From: Pieris napi
Taxonomy: Eukaryota > Arthropoda > Insecta > Lepidoptera > Pieridae
DNA length: 64,000 bases
Direction of reading: 5' to 3'
NCBI RefSeq assembly: GCF_905475465.1
Contig: NC_062259.1
Span: forward strand, 878,501 to 942,500
In this document: one piece after another, positions 22,974 through 34,714 of the stretch
Layout of the letters: each line of letters opens with the position of its first letter
How positions within the stretch are numbered: the stretch's first letter is position 1
The notes under the pieces: generated by a model
Told to the model about the DNA's origin: nothing
Seen by the model: only the letters and a program-made list of their open reading frames with translations
Databases searched by the model: none
Program-made: the position numbers and the translations under genes

Positions 22974-23220
22974 CAGCCCTGCGATTCTGTAACTCACTTT
23001 TCGAACTCACACAGCGGCTTTCGCATCGGCGGTCGCTCTCAAATCAGTCGTGAAGCAGTCATTTTATGATTTGGCATTCTGAAAAGGTGGGAGCTTGTAG
23101 TTTATTGTTTATCAGAATGTCAAATCATAAAATGACTGCTTCACGACTGATTTGAGAGCGACCGCCGATGCGAAAACCGCTGTGTGAGTTCGAAAAGTGA
23201 GTTACAGAATAGCAGGGCTG
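22974..23220. mobile_element. Foldback MITE (near-perfect palindrome)
   Basis: The left arm cagccctgcgattctgtaac is repeated in inverse at the right end. The arms are about 105 bp each around a loop of about 30 bp, so the transcript or single strand would fold into one long hairpin. Related copies occur at 1-84 (right arm only) and 5436-5551 (short palindromic copy). Confidence 0.88.
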
Positions 23221-23344
23221 GTCCGGGAAAAGGCTCTTTTTATCCTGGACAAACAAGTTAATATGAACATGTCTGCGTATATAGTATTTTTGTACAAATT
23301 TCTGGTTAACAATCCCATCCATCAGCAAACATGGGTTTAATATA

Positions 23345-23535
23345 ACAGGAGGAAATGGGCAGATTACTCATATGATGTTAAGTGATAGCCATAGACACTT
23401 ATTGCCAGAGGGCTTACAAGTGCGTTGCCGGCGTTTTTTTATGAAGCAGGGGGCAAACGGGCGGGAGATTTACCTGATGTCAAGTGATAGCCAGAGACAC
23501 TCTTTGCCAGAGGGCTCGCAAGTGCGTTGCCGAAC
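23345..23535 (-). mobile_element. LINE 3'-derived tandem units
   Basis: Two copies, about 115 bp apart, of agaggcttacaagtgcg/agagggctcgcaagtgcg with tacctgatgtcaagtgatag between them. Confidence 0.6.
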
Positions 23536-23599
23536 TTTAGTATCCCGAATATTTGGAAGTAATCCCTATTCACGCAACAAAATGCCTGATGACTCGGAC

Positions 23600-23962
23600 A
23601 TAGAACATATCATATAAAGTTCCAACAAAATCGCATTATAATAGATCCAGTCGTTTACAAGTCACACGTCTCATCACAATAACCATCACGATCACGTCAG
23701 CTTTGTACCGAAGCATCTCAACCGGCCCATTTGTTACTTCATCTTCAATCGCACTCTTCATTTCTGAAGGTTGTGCTAGTGGCAAGCCTCTGCGCTTGGG
23801 TGATGGCCTGTAAGGGCCTTTACTTGATCGGTTCAGCTCAAGGTCTGGAGCCCTCCACTCTGCCAGTCACGATTACTTTTTCTAGGCTTTCTGGAAGTCT
23901 GCGTGTTCCATGTCCTAAAAAACTCAGGATGCGATTTTTATAACCATGTTTATTTGTTCCAG
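23600..23962 (+). promoter_or_regulatory. Upstream region of gene C shared with gene D (candidate promoter/first exon)
   Basis: 23740-23930 aligns with 41125-41340 upstream of gene D (tggcaagcctctgc, cctccactctgccagtcacg, tctgcgtgttcca). A tataaag box at about 23616 and an ATG GCC T before a gtaagg donor at 23813-23819 would join in phase to exon 23963. The corresponding gene D position does not give the same join, so the start exon stays unproven, and the block may instead be a transposon piece. Confidence 0.3.
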
Positions 23963-26900
23963 TTAAACTTCTTCTACTGGGCCTCGTAGGTCTATCCTAC
24001 GCCAGGCCACAGTTGGAATGTCCTAGCGACGGCCAACAGTATCTGATCCCCCACGAAACCGAATGCAGCCAGTACTACGTGTGCGAAAATGGACGGCGTG
24101 TTGCGTGGTCGAAATGTCCGAAACAAACGTTCTTTTCGTCGGAAAATCAGGTAAGACTCTTCTCCTCTTCTTGGGTACAAATGCAGCTACGAAATTATAT
24201 GTGGAGAACTGTCCTAGATTCAATTAAATTTGGGCATTTAACTGAGATTGATTCACAAAAATACATACACTATTTTTACACTACTAAACTAATAGAATGA
24301 TGATGAAATGGGTGGCAATTTTTTTTAAACATTTTTACATAAACGTACAAATGCAGGACTAATAATGTATTTAGCAAAAGTGTATCGCTCCCTTTGGGTA
24401 CGGGACTTGATTGAAAACATAATAAATGACATCAACGGGTAATTTTTAAAAGCATTTCACCGAGTTTTAAAGTATAGTTATATACTTTTAATAATTAGAT
24501 ATATTATATACCTACTACTACTGTACAGTCTACAGAAACATATTTTGTGTGATAATATAAGCCCATAAGTACTGAGCATAATCAATGTGTGGATCGCATC
24601 TGAATGGCGATCTTTTACTATGGGCTAATATTGTCTTGCGCGTTCTAGTTCTTAACGACTGTTGCCTATTTCTTCGTGCCAAGCGTTCCGCGATAGATTC
24701 CCGTGCACGCGTTTGCGATTTTCTAACTCTATTCTCAGCGAAGCTCTGCGAGTGTTCAGCGTTAGATTCCTTGCACGTGCTCGTGAGATTCTGCCTGTAT
24801 TTTCTTGCGCTGCGAACTTTCGGCGCTAGATTGTCTGGCTTGCGATTGCGATAGGCTCTCTCACTTGCCAAACGATCTGAATTTTCAGAAGAAGATTCTC
24901 TGATATGACGTTTTTTGCTAACCACGCTTAGGAACTATTTTAAGATAGCTGCGATTTTCTTTTCTAGGCATATTGTTAGTTTCCTTTTCTAGAAAAGTTT
25001 GAATAAAGTAGTAGTAGTTCTGAAACGAACTTTTAAAATTTGTTTTAATTTTCTATTCATCCTTTATTATCATTTAAGTTAAGAATATTGTAAAAAACTT
25101 TATATTTGTATATTATATGTCCACGGAGAGTTACACGAATTTCGTAAAATTATTCAATGTCAAAAGCTGATTGCTATTTTCTAATGATAACGATATGTTC
25201 GCTATCTAATTATGATAAAAGGATTATATATATTGATTATAAATCACTGTTATCAATAATGAAGTGAAACTATGAATTGATAATTTATGAGGCGAGCGAT
25301 AATTTTTAAAACTTTCATGAAAATTTTAAAGCTATAGAAAATCAAAACAAATTTTAATTATTCCCAGTGGCAGTGTACATTTAATGCTAACATTTCCTCG
25401 CTGTATTGCGATACTTATTCGTTGAAAGCACCAAGTCTAGGGTCACCTACCAGGCGTCTATTTAAATCTTTAATAAGCACTTGACACACGGCCCAAGACT
25501 ACTCCAAAGGGACTACTAAATCGAAGTTGAAGGAAAGACTTATATTTGAGCCGTTAATACATAAAGTACACAATATCGATACTGTGTACTACGCGATCAT
25601 ATAAAGATGTCGTGTCCGGGACAGCATTTAGTAGGAAACGTCTTTGTTAACGGGGCTCTGTGCAACATACTGCTTCTGGCTCTTACAATATTATTGTAAT
25701 GAATGCCGACGCTTTGGCAGATGGAGGAATTGTGACCAATTTGTAATCACCCGTCACATAAATTATTTTTTGTTTTAAGTAATGTAATAAGATAATTATA
25801 TTTTTCAGAACTGCGGTGATTTCCTTGCTTCGAACTGTAACCCCAGAAGAGGCCGAGATGGGGAAGATGGCGAAGATGGCAAGAATGGTGAAAATGGTGG
25901 TGGTCACGCCGGTCTTGGTGGGGCTAAAGGCCTATCAGGTGGCGTAAATGGTGGTAACGGCGGCAACGGCGGAAATGGAGGCAATGGAGGTGATGGCTCT
26001 GGAGCCGGAAGTGGTGGAAATGGTGGTGGTGGCGGTAACGGAGGAAATGGCTCCGGTGCTGGCAACGGTGGTAATGGAGGAAGCGGCGGTAATGGTGGAA
26101 ATGGTGGAGAAAGCTCTGGTGCCGGAAATGGAGGCAACGGAGGAAACGGCGGAAATGGTGGAAATGGTGGAGGAAACTCTGGTGCCGGAAATGGAGGCAA
26201 CGGAGGAAACGGTGGAAATGGAGGCAACGGAGGAAATGGCGGAGGAGGAGGTAACGGTGGCAATGGAGGAGGTGGTGGAAATGGAGGAGGTGGTGGAAAT
26301 GGAGGAAATGGTGGAAACGGAGGCAATGGCGGAAATGGAGGCAACGGTGGAGGTGGCGGCAATGGCGGCAACGGTGGAGGTGGTGGTGATGGTGGCAACG
26401 ACAATGGAGGCAATGGAGGAGGTGATGGAAATGAAAGTGAAGGGGACGATGAAAATGGAGGTGAAGGTGGTAGCGGTGGTGGTAATGAATCAGGCACTTA
26501 CCCAAACGGCTGCCCGAAAGATTACACTATAGAGAAACTTCTCCCACATCCGGACTGTGATAAATTTTACCAATGTGTTCATGGAGATTATCAAGAAATG
26601 CCATGCGCCCTTGGTACTCAGTTCAGCTACGCTTTGCAGGTTGGTTCACTTTAAAACTCAAAATAAATCGTTCTCAATAAAGGCCGATAATAAATAGCTA
26701 TGAATCATATTCCAACACAGGCATTTAAACTATACAAACAATGTTTTTTTAATTTATTAAGTGTAGGGCAAGAGCCTCCTTCGTATTGAATTCCTCTTTG
26801 TATTGAGCAACATTCATCCAGTCTTTTATGTCATTTGTCTATCTTCTTTTGTATACATCTGTTTCCAGTTGGTCTAGTCTTGCCCAATTCAGCCTTAGAG

Positions 26901-29900
26901 CGTGTTCAAATCTGAACGTTTTGTTTTGTTTCTATCAACATTTCTTCTTTTATTTATTCTTTTCAACTTTTATATGCTTCTATCCATTGCTATATATTTG
27001 CTCTGATCTTATGCAAATAAAAATTTTAAAAATATCACGTAATTTTTACAATTTTCTTCAATCTAATAACAATTTAAGGCCTGTACTTATTGGATTTGAC
27101 ATACGGGAGTTGGCTTTAACCCTAAGCCAACAATATCTCTATCTATCTCTAATTGAAGCTATAACAAATAATTAAAAAACCAATAACACTCTACTAAGTA
27201 GGGCTGGATTGACGATATTACCAATACACTGTTTTTAGAACTGCACCTGGCCATACCTGTCCGATTGTGGTGACAATGGAACCAATGGTGGCGGCGGAAA
27301 TGGTGGCGGCGGAAATGGTGGCGGTGGAAATGGAGGCGGAAACAATAACGATTTCGAAACATACCCCAACGGCTGTCCCAAAAACTACACAATCGAAAAG
27401 CTGATCCCTCACGCTGATTGCGACAAGTTTTACCAGTGTGTACACGGTGACTACTTAGTAATGCCATGCGCTCCTGGTACACAGTTCAGCAACAAATTAC
27501 AGGTAATGAAATAAGTATGATTATCATTCCGTATAAAGAACGATAAGACTCTCATACCTGAGGTCGTATCGATCCCCGGATGTGTACCAATGGTCTGTCT
27601 ATGTGCGCTTTTAACTTTCGCTCGTACTAAGGAAAACATAGTAAGAAAACCAATTGCCACAGACGCGACGGCGTGTTTCGGGCAGTGGAGGCTATACCTT
27701 CATACCTATAAGACAAATGATCATGAAAAAGATACAGAAATCTGAAGCCTAGACCTAAAAAGGTTGTAGCGCCACTGATTTTTTTATTATTCTCCGCTAT
27801 ATTGGTATCCTCTATTAACTCCACAATATGGCACAACCTTTTCCTATTGTATGTATTACAATACCACATATTTTTTACATAAAAAAAACCAGTGGTACAG
27901 CCTTTTAGGTCTGTGCCTTAGATTTGTGTACCATTTTCGTCACCATTTTTAACAGGCACGTAGGTGATCAGACTTTTGTCACTATCTTTGAAGTCTAGGC
28001 ATGCTTACGATGTTTTCCTTATTCAAGGGGATGGTAATACACACATAGATAGTCTATTGGTGCAGAGCCAGGCTCATGGTCATACCACAGGGATAAGGGT
28101 TGCTGGGCTAACACTGCTCTAATAAAATAACCAATCAAAAATATTCAAGTACGCGCCGTACTACGTAGTGACTCGATCGAAATTTATATATTCAAGTTTA
28201 ACAATATGTTGCTTATATATTAAACGTGTCAGCATAGTAAATAACTTAGTTTATATATTCTAACAAAAAAATATTACATAATTTGTTTATGTATTACTTA
28301 ATAATAATAAATTAGGAAACTTAGACAAATCTATTTTAGTATTTAATGATCGTAATGGTTTGATAACAGAAATGCACTTGGCCATACCTATCTGATTGCG
28401 GAGGCGACGGTGGAAATGGAGGCGGTGGAAATGGAGGCGGCGGTAATGGAGGCGGCGGAAATGGAGGCGGCGGAAATGGAGGCGGCGGAAATGGTGGCGG
28501 CGGAGGTGGAGGTGGTGGTAATGGAGGCGGTGGAAATGGAGGCGGTGGAAATGGTGGCGGAAACAATACCGATTATGAAACGTACCCAAACGGCTGTCCC
28601 AAAGACTTCTCAATTGAAAAGCTGTTCCCTCACGCCAATTGCGACAAATTTTACCAGTGCGTACATGGAGGTTACCAAGTAATGCCATGCGCTCCTGGCA
28701 CTCAGTTCAGCTACAAATTGCAGGTAAAAATAAAAAAAGTATAGATTAATAGAAACATAAACTATTATTATATTTCTCAGAGCTTCGATCACTATTCATT
28801 CAAAAGTAGCGGGTTACCGCTAATTATATTATATTAGCTTCATTCCACCTACTCACAGTACATATCGCTTGCCCCGGAGAACAAAGTCGTAAAGCACTAT
28901 TATGACTGTTTTAATGTTTTCTTAAATTTGCCTTTTTGCAAAAGAAATTCCTATAAGAAAACACGATGTCTTTATTTTACGGATATTATTTTGTGCACAA
29001 TAATTGATTGTAAGGCAAGATTGTAAACCAAATAATCATAAAAGTCAATGCGACAGTTTAAAAACAAATAAATTATGGTAATAATATATCCCTGTTTGAC
29101 TAAGGTTAAGCTAAACATTATTACGTTCTAGACATTCGAAATGTGCCGTCGTAATGTGCGGTTACTGTCGTCCGTAATTATGTTAAAACAGTCTTAAAAC
29201 GCTTTTGCTCTTCCATCTAATTATATTAGTGTAATGTGCATTTTGTTACTTTTTTAACTACTTACACTAAATAAATAACAAGTATGTTTAAATCGTCATA
29301 TAGAAAAAAATGCTTTCATTTGATATAATATATAAAGGCCCATTTAGATGGAGAGTTTCTCGAATGTACGATTATCGAAATAATAAAAAAAAGTTTCTTC
29401 CTCGAAACATTCACATCTCTCACTCTTCCACTTTGGCGAGAATTGCCTCGCAATGGAAAGTTTATTGTGTCCGTGTAAACAGAATTTCGAAAGCAATAAT
29501 TATTTTATTATTTTCTAATATTAATTAGTATTGATTTAAATATTCAATTTAAATCACTTCTGATCATAATTCAGACGCACATATAAAATTCGCACTTGTA
29601 TAATGAAAACAAAATGAAAACACGTGTTTTAAATGTAGAAAAAGCATGTGCATAAATATTATAAATATAAATACACAGTGAACAGAGGCGGCGTGCGTGC
29701 CAACATGCGCTAACTTCATACTGTTAATTTTGTGTCACGGTGCGCGCGCTTCGTAAAATTTCACTATAGTAGTATACTGAAGTATAACTTCAAAAATATA
29801 TTTTGCTTCTACGACTTTGTTCCCCGGGGCAAGTAAATATTGTTCTTTATTGGTTTGGATTAATTTACAAGATTTGAAGGTAAATTTCATTTGCTGGTCG

Positions 29901-32351
29901 CTGTCGTCAGTCTTGGTATAATTATGTGGAGAACATACAAAAATGGAGTTATTGTTTTGTTGTAGAAATGCACTTGGCCAAACCAATCTGATTGTGGTGA
30001 AGACAGCGGAAACGGTGGTGGTGGAAATGGAGGCGGTGACGGCGGAAATGGAGGCGGTGGTGGCGGAAATGGAGGCGGTGGTGGCGGAAATGGAGGCGGT
30101 GGTGGCGGAAATGGAGGCGGTGGTGGCGGAAATGGAGGCGGCAATGGAAATGGAAATGGTACCGACTATGAAACATACCCCAACGGTTGTCCTAAAGATT
30201 ACAGCATAGAAAAACTATTTCCTCATCCTGACTGCGACAAATTCTACCAGTGTGTCCACGGTGGCTACCAAGTAATGCCATGCGCACCTGGTACTCAATT
30301 CAGCTACAAGCTGCAGGTAATTAAGAAATAATTTATTTAAGATTATACGTGACGTGACTAAAATAAACATCACAATACTATACGACACTGGTAACGCTTG
30401 GTAAGCCGAAAAATTCTTGCTCTTATACTTATCTAGGGCTCGTTCCTATATCATCCTACTAGCGTAATACAGACGCTATATTTTGTTAATATTACGTAAG
30501 AAAAAATAAATAGCATTAAAAACTTATATTATTTTATTACAGAAATGTACATGGCCACATCTTTCTGACTGCGGTGAAGGAGATGGTGGAAACGGAGGCG
30601 GAGGCGGAGGCGGAGGCGGAGGCGGAGGCGGAGATGGAGGAGATGGTGGAAACGGAGGCGGAGGCGGAGGTGGAGGAGATGGTGGAGATGATGGAAACGG
30701 AGGCGGAGGCGGAGATGGAGGAGATGGTGGAAACGGAGGCGGAGGCGGAGGTGGAGGAGATGGTGGAAACGGAGGCGGAGGTGGAGATGGTGGAAATGGA
30801 GGTGACGGCGGTAACGGAGGTGACGGCGGTAATGGTGGAGATGGCGGCAATGGTGGAGATGGTGGAAACGGAGGCGACGGTGGAAATGGTGGAGATGGCG
30901 GCAATGGTGGAGATGGTGGAAACGGAGGCGACGGTGGAAATGGAGGTGGAGGTGACGGCGGAAATGGTGGAGATGGCGGCGATGGTGGAGATAGTGGAAA
31001 CGGAGGTGACGGCGGAAATGGTGGAGATGGCGGTAATGGAGGTGACGGCGGTAATGGTGGAGATGGTGGAAACGGAGGTGACGGCGGCAATGGTGGAGAT
31101 GGTGGAAACGGAGGTGACGGCGGAAATGGTGGAGATGGCGGCAATGGAGGTGGAGGTGACGGCGGTAACGGAGGTGACGGCGGCAATGGTGGAGATGGTG
31201 GAAACGGAGGTGACGGCGGCAATGGTGGAGATGGCGGAAATGGAGGTGGAGGTGATGGCGGTAATGGTGGAGATGGTGGAAACGGAGGTGACGGTGGAAA
31301 TGGAGGTGGTGGCGGCAATGGTGGAGATGGTGGAAACGGAGGTGACGGCGGCAATGGCGGAGATGGCGGAAATGGAGGTGGAGGTGACGGCGGTAATGGT
31401 GGAGATGGTGGAAACGGAGGTGATGGCGGAAATGGTGGAGATGGCGGCAATGGTGGAGATGGTGGAAACGGAGGCGACGGTGGAAATGGAGGTGGAGGTG
31501 ACGGTGGAAATGGAGGAGATGGGGGAAGCGGAGGTGATGGCGGCAATGGTGGAGATGGTGGTAACGGAGGTGACGGTGGTAATGGTGGAGATGGCGGAGA
31601 TGGCGGAAATGGAGGTGGAGGTGACGGCGGTAATGGTGGAGATGGTGGAAACGGAGGCGATGGTGGAAATGGAGGTGGAGGAGACGGCGGTAACGGAGGT
31701 GACGGCGGTAATGGTGGAGATGGCGGCAATGGTGGAGATGGTGGAAACGGAGGCGACGGTGGAAATGGAGGTGGAGGTGACGGCGGTAATGGTGGAGATG
31801 GTGGAAACGGAGGTGACGGTGGAAATGGTGGAGATGGTGGAAACGGAGGCGATGGTGGGAATGGAGGTGGAGGTGACGGCGGTAATGGTGGAGATGGTGG
31901 CAACGGCGGGGATGGTGGAAACGGTGGTGACGGCGGTAATGGTGGTGATGGCGGTAATGGTGGTGATGGCGGTAACGGAGGTGACGGCGGCAATGGTGGA
32001 GATGGTGGAAACGGTGGTGATGGAGGCAATGGTGGTGGCGGCAATGAAGCAAACAGATGCCAAGAGGACTGCCATGTTCCATTCTGGAGGCACGAAACCG
32101 ACTGTGACAAATTCTGGCGATGCGACAATAATGAAGTTGTTCTTGGAGTTTGTTCTGAAGGCCTTAGGTTTAATGAGGAAAAGCAGACCTGTGACTTCGC
32201 CTGCAACGTTGATTGCCAAAGGGCTGAAATTCAGTCCACTGCTGGCATTGATGGCTTAAAGGTTTTCCTTCCATGGAACAAAGTTGACTCCCTTCTAGAA
32301 ATCGCTAAAAATACCAAGAAAATAAACAATCGCTCATTTTACGGATACTAA
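23963..32351 (+). CDS. Gene C: six-domain CBM14 protein with Gly-Asn/Asp tracts
   Basis: Exons are 23963-24150, 25809-26639, 27239-27502, 28370-28723, 29966-30316 and 30543-32351, giving 1264 residues plus a missing start exon. The first is phase 1 and encodes a signal peptide (KLLLLGLVGLSYARPQ) and the first CBM14 cysteines. Each following exon has the same plan: two closing cysteines (KCTWP..SDC), a glycine-rich stretch, then PNGCPKD.., CDKFYQCVHG and MPCAPGTQFS ending in Leu-Gln before a GT donor. The glycine stretch is about 210 residues in the second exon, which opens with a collagen-like RGRDGEDGEDG run. It is 25-55 residues in exons 3-5 and about 490 residues in the last. The last exon ends with a sixth CBM14 domain (CHVPFWRHETDCDKFWRC, CDFACNVDC) and a conserved tail containing FLPWNKVDSLLEI. 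All internal introns are phase 0. Expected to be secreted and chitin-binding. It is the closest relative of gene D. Confidence 0.89.
24530..24925 (-). pseudogene. Arg/Ser/Glu-rich frame, possibly a Helitron-type remnant, in gene C intron
   Basis: A 131-codon minus frame without an ATG start. It contains repeated segments such as SDRLASERAYRNRK and RARESIAERLARRNRQ, similar in style to the R.ARLA.ER repeats at the N-terminus of some Helitron and other transposon proteins. It lies inside an intron on the opposite strand of gene C. Could be chance; function not assigned. Confidence 0.3.
25365..25670 (+). repeat. Dispersed repeat family in gene C intron
   Basis: Copy of the 19770 family followed by a second dispersed block (cacaatatcgatactgtgta, gacagcatttagtaggaaac, gtctttgttaacgg) also seen at 6105-6215 and, inverted, at 36170-36310. 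Confidence 0.58.
25935..26490 (+). repeat. Gly-Asn coding repeat in gene C exon 25809-26639
   Basis: GGN triplets are interspersed with GSGAG, SSGAG and GGGGG blocks, then an acidic end (DGNESEGDDENGG). The units are less uniform than in the last exon, which suggests an older tract. Confidence 0.9.
26640..27238. other. Gene C intron without recognised element
   Basis: AT-rich with pyrimidine runs; nothing else supported. Confidence 0.45.
27540..27785 (+). mobile_element. tRNA-derived SINE in gene C intron
   Basis: Contains gactctcatacctgaggtcg, tatgtgcgcttttaac, gcgccactgatttttttatt. The head before the B-box is lost. Confidence 0.7.
27890..28125 (-). mobile_element. tRNA-derived SINE in gene C intron
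   Basis: Minus-strand copy of the same family, ending at ggctaacactgctc (head). Its body is more diverged than the neighbouring plus copy. Confidence 0.65.
28395..28565 (+). repeat. Gly-rich repeat in gene C exon 28370-28723
   Basis: Units of GGAAATGGAGGCGGC encode GNGGG five-residue blocks. Matching shorter tracts lie in the neighbouring exons at 27275-27345 and 30000-30155. Confidence 0.88.
28868..29833. mobile_element. DNA transposon-like element with about 25-bp TIRs in gene C intron
   Basis: The left end cttgccccggagaacaaagt is inverted at the right end (actttgttccccggggcaag), giving an element of about 966 bp between exons 28370-28723 and 29966-30316. The interior has no transposase frame. 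No clear target duplication is visible. Confidence 0.65.
30575..32045 (+). repeat. Gly-Asn/Asp coding minisatellite of gene C last exon
   Basis: About 1.47 kb of GGTGGAGATGGCGGCAATGG-type units encode GGDGGN with occasional GGGGD. It begins with an almost pure GGAGGC array (30594-30640) encoding polyglycine and is followed directly by the terminal CBM14 domain. Confidence 0.93.
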
Positions 32352-32418
32352 AACATATTTAAAACGAATTTGTCCAAATCATTCAAAATGATTGTATAGA
32401 AAAAATTGTAATTTTTTT

Positions 32419-32424
32419 ATTAAA
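32419..32424 (+). promoter_or_regulatory. Candidate poly(A) signal of gene C
   Basis: ATTAAA, a common variant hexamer, lies 68 bases after the stop codon of gene C and just before a Helitron insertion at 32449. Confidence 0.4.
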
Positions 32425-32448
32425 TTGTTAACATGAATTTATCTTTTA

Positions 32449-32880
32449 CTAGCGACCCGCCCCGGCTTCGCACGGGTGCAAACAACAATAACAACACAAT
32501 ATGTCTATGGATATCACACAATAACATAATTGTTATTATGTTATTGTACATATATAGGTACCTACCATCGCGGAGTTTTCTGTAGACCTTTTAAATGTGT
32601 ACAATACTCAGTTTTTGTTTTGATAAATCTCGTAGGGTTCAGCCTGCGTTTGCAATTTAAGCGGAAAAAATGTAATTATTTACGACAATACAATAGAAAC
32701 CTCAAAAATAACAGTATATATCCACTATTTAATGGATTATTATACATATAGACCTTCCTCTTCAATCACTCTATCTATTTAAAAAAACCGCATCAGAATC
32801 AGTTGCGTAGTTTTTAAGATTTAAGCATACATAGGGATATAGGGACAGAGAAAGCGACTTTGTTTTATACTATGTAGTGA
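32449..32880 (-). mobile_element. Helitron-like element (432 bp), exact termini
   Basis: On the minus strand it begins A|TCACTACATAGTATAAAAC and ends in a GC-rich stretch (gccggggcgggtcg) followed by CTAG|T, the Helitron hallmark with insertion between A and T. It sits 97 bases after the stop codon of gene C. Confidence 0.82.
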
Positions 32881-33172
32881 TTTTGACCACTTGTTCAGTA
32901 AAAAACTATTCTGATGTGTAGTTGTAATGTGCAAAAACAATGTGTGCAGAGATTTTCGTGTCTGTAACCCCCGGAAAGGGTTGGAAAAGTTAAATGTGTT
33001 TTCATAAATACGAAAACAGTAAATGTTGGAAAAAAAAGTGTGTGTGTGTCAGCTACGACGCACGATTGGAGTTTACTCCTTACGAACGATAATTATGATA
33101 TACATATATCAAATAGAAAATAGAAAAGTCTGTGTAATGTATTCCATCTCATTCTTTTACACGTTCAATCCT
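32881..33172. other. Unassigned intergenic interval
   Basis: Includes a short (gt)n run at about 33040; no gene. Confidence 0.4.
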
Positions 33173-33500
33173 ACAGATATATATGTCTTCCTCTTTCTAC
33201 ATAACGCCTCAACTTTGCGTGTTACACTTGATTTTACTCCTCATAAAATTTCCGAACCGGGCCTTATAACTCAAATCGTTTCTTAAGGAGTAAACTCTAT
33301 ATGTTTGTCTCTTTCTACGTAGCACCTCAACTTTTCGTGTTACACATAACGCCTCAACTTTTCGTGTTACACTTGATTTTACTCCTCATAAAATTTCCGT
33401 ACCGGGCCTAATAACTCAAATCGTTTCTTAAGGAGTAAACTCTATATGTTTGTCTCTTTCTACATAACGCCTCAACTTTTCGTGTTACACTTGTTTAGTT
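33173..33500 (+). repeat. 144-bp tandem repeat
   Basis: About two and a half units of ctcaacttttcgtgttacac, tcctcataaaatttccg and tcgtttcttaaggagtaaac; taaaatttccg recurs at 33244 and 33388. Confidence 0.75.
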
Positions 33501-33519
33501 TACACACTTTCGTGTCATC

Positions 33520-33690
33520 CCTGACAGAACCACGATTGGACCAATGGACTTTCTATATGCGCATTTAACATTCGCTCGTACGAAGGAATACATCGTGAGG
33601 AAAGCGGCTTGTCTTACACCCAAACTTGGCTTGTGTCAGGCTGACCATACTATTAGATTGATGATCATGTAACAGATACCCAGACTTAAG
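33520..33690 (+). mobile_element. tRNA-derived SINE fragment
   Basis: Contains caatggactttctatatgcg, cattcgctcgtacgaagg and gaggaaagcggcttgtctt. Confidence 0.65.
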
Positions 33691-34149
33691 TTTCGAAGTT
33701 TTGAATAATAAATTATATTCTTTTTGCTATATTTCTCCTTAAATTTCTGTAATGATACGAAAAAAAAGGTATGAAATGTTTTTAAATTCCTAGAATAGCG
33801 TACTTGTCTCTTATTGGCCTGCTTAGAAGCCTCCCTCGACATACACGCTTGCACTCCAAGTGAGACCTTATTTAGGTTACTGAAAACCGGCGTAACTGGG
33901 TTAAGTTTTACCGGAGACTAAATTTTTAGAACGTTATGTATGAAAAAGTTACACAAATTTCAATCTGAATTTTGTGTCTAACTTTAACAGTTATTATTAA
34001 AAAAAAACACTTTTTTTTAAATAACGAAACAAAAATGTATCGTCGAAATTATGATTTATAAATTGATTGACACACTTTATTCTGTGGATAAGTTTTACAG
34101 TCGAGTGGAAAGACCTTTTCTTCTCACTTTCTTTCTTCGAACTTCTTTT

Positions 34150-34400
34150 ATGTGGCAAACGGGCAGGAGGCTCATCTGGTGTTAGTGATACCGTCGCCGA
34201 TATTGCTAGAAGGCTCGCAAGTGTGTTGCCGGGCTTTTAAGAATTGGTGCGCTCTTTTCTTGAAGGACCCTAAGTCGAATTGGTTCGGAAAAACTTCAGT
34301 GGGCAGCTGGTTCCACATAGTGGTGGTGCGCGGCAAAAAGTGCCTTAAAAAACGCTCAGTTGTGTAACGACGGACGTCGTGGTGATACGGATGGTATTTT
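34150..34400 (-). mobile_element. LINE ORF2 C-terminal fragment
   Basis: Minus-strand copy with cttttaagaattggtgcgct, ctaagtcgaattggttcgga and agtggtggtgcgcggcaaaa. Confidence 0.65.
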
Positions 34401-34714
34401 ACTCCATGTAGGGCTGAAATTGCAAGCGGTGGGCCGGATTTAAGTACCTACCGTCTCACCTTGCTGAGCACACCAGACTTCTGAGAGGATAATTTAGCCT
34501 TCCCTTTCAAATGACCGCAAAACTGAACGTCAATCGATTCTAATGATATTTCTCCCAAATGGCTGACTGGAAAAGCTTCCAGAAAGTGTATTTATTAAAT
34601 TTTAAACTCATTTAAAATCTGGTTAATTACTCCAAATTCGCAGATACATATATATAATCTACTCTAAGATAAGATAAGTCGAAGATAGGGTGACGCAGAA
34701 TTGACGCCCTTGCC

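Noticed and set aside
25842..25935. Collagen domain in gene C
   Set aside because: Only a few G-X-Y triplets (RGRDGEDGEDG) without prolines; it soon becomes GGN.
30524..32259. Long Pro-rich, His/Arg-rich and Met/Glu-rich frames over the gene C last exon
   Set aside because: Repeat-driven antisense and out-of-frame openness; the GGX frame continues into a genuine CBM14 domain.
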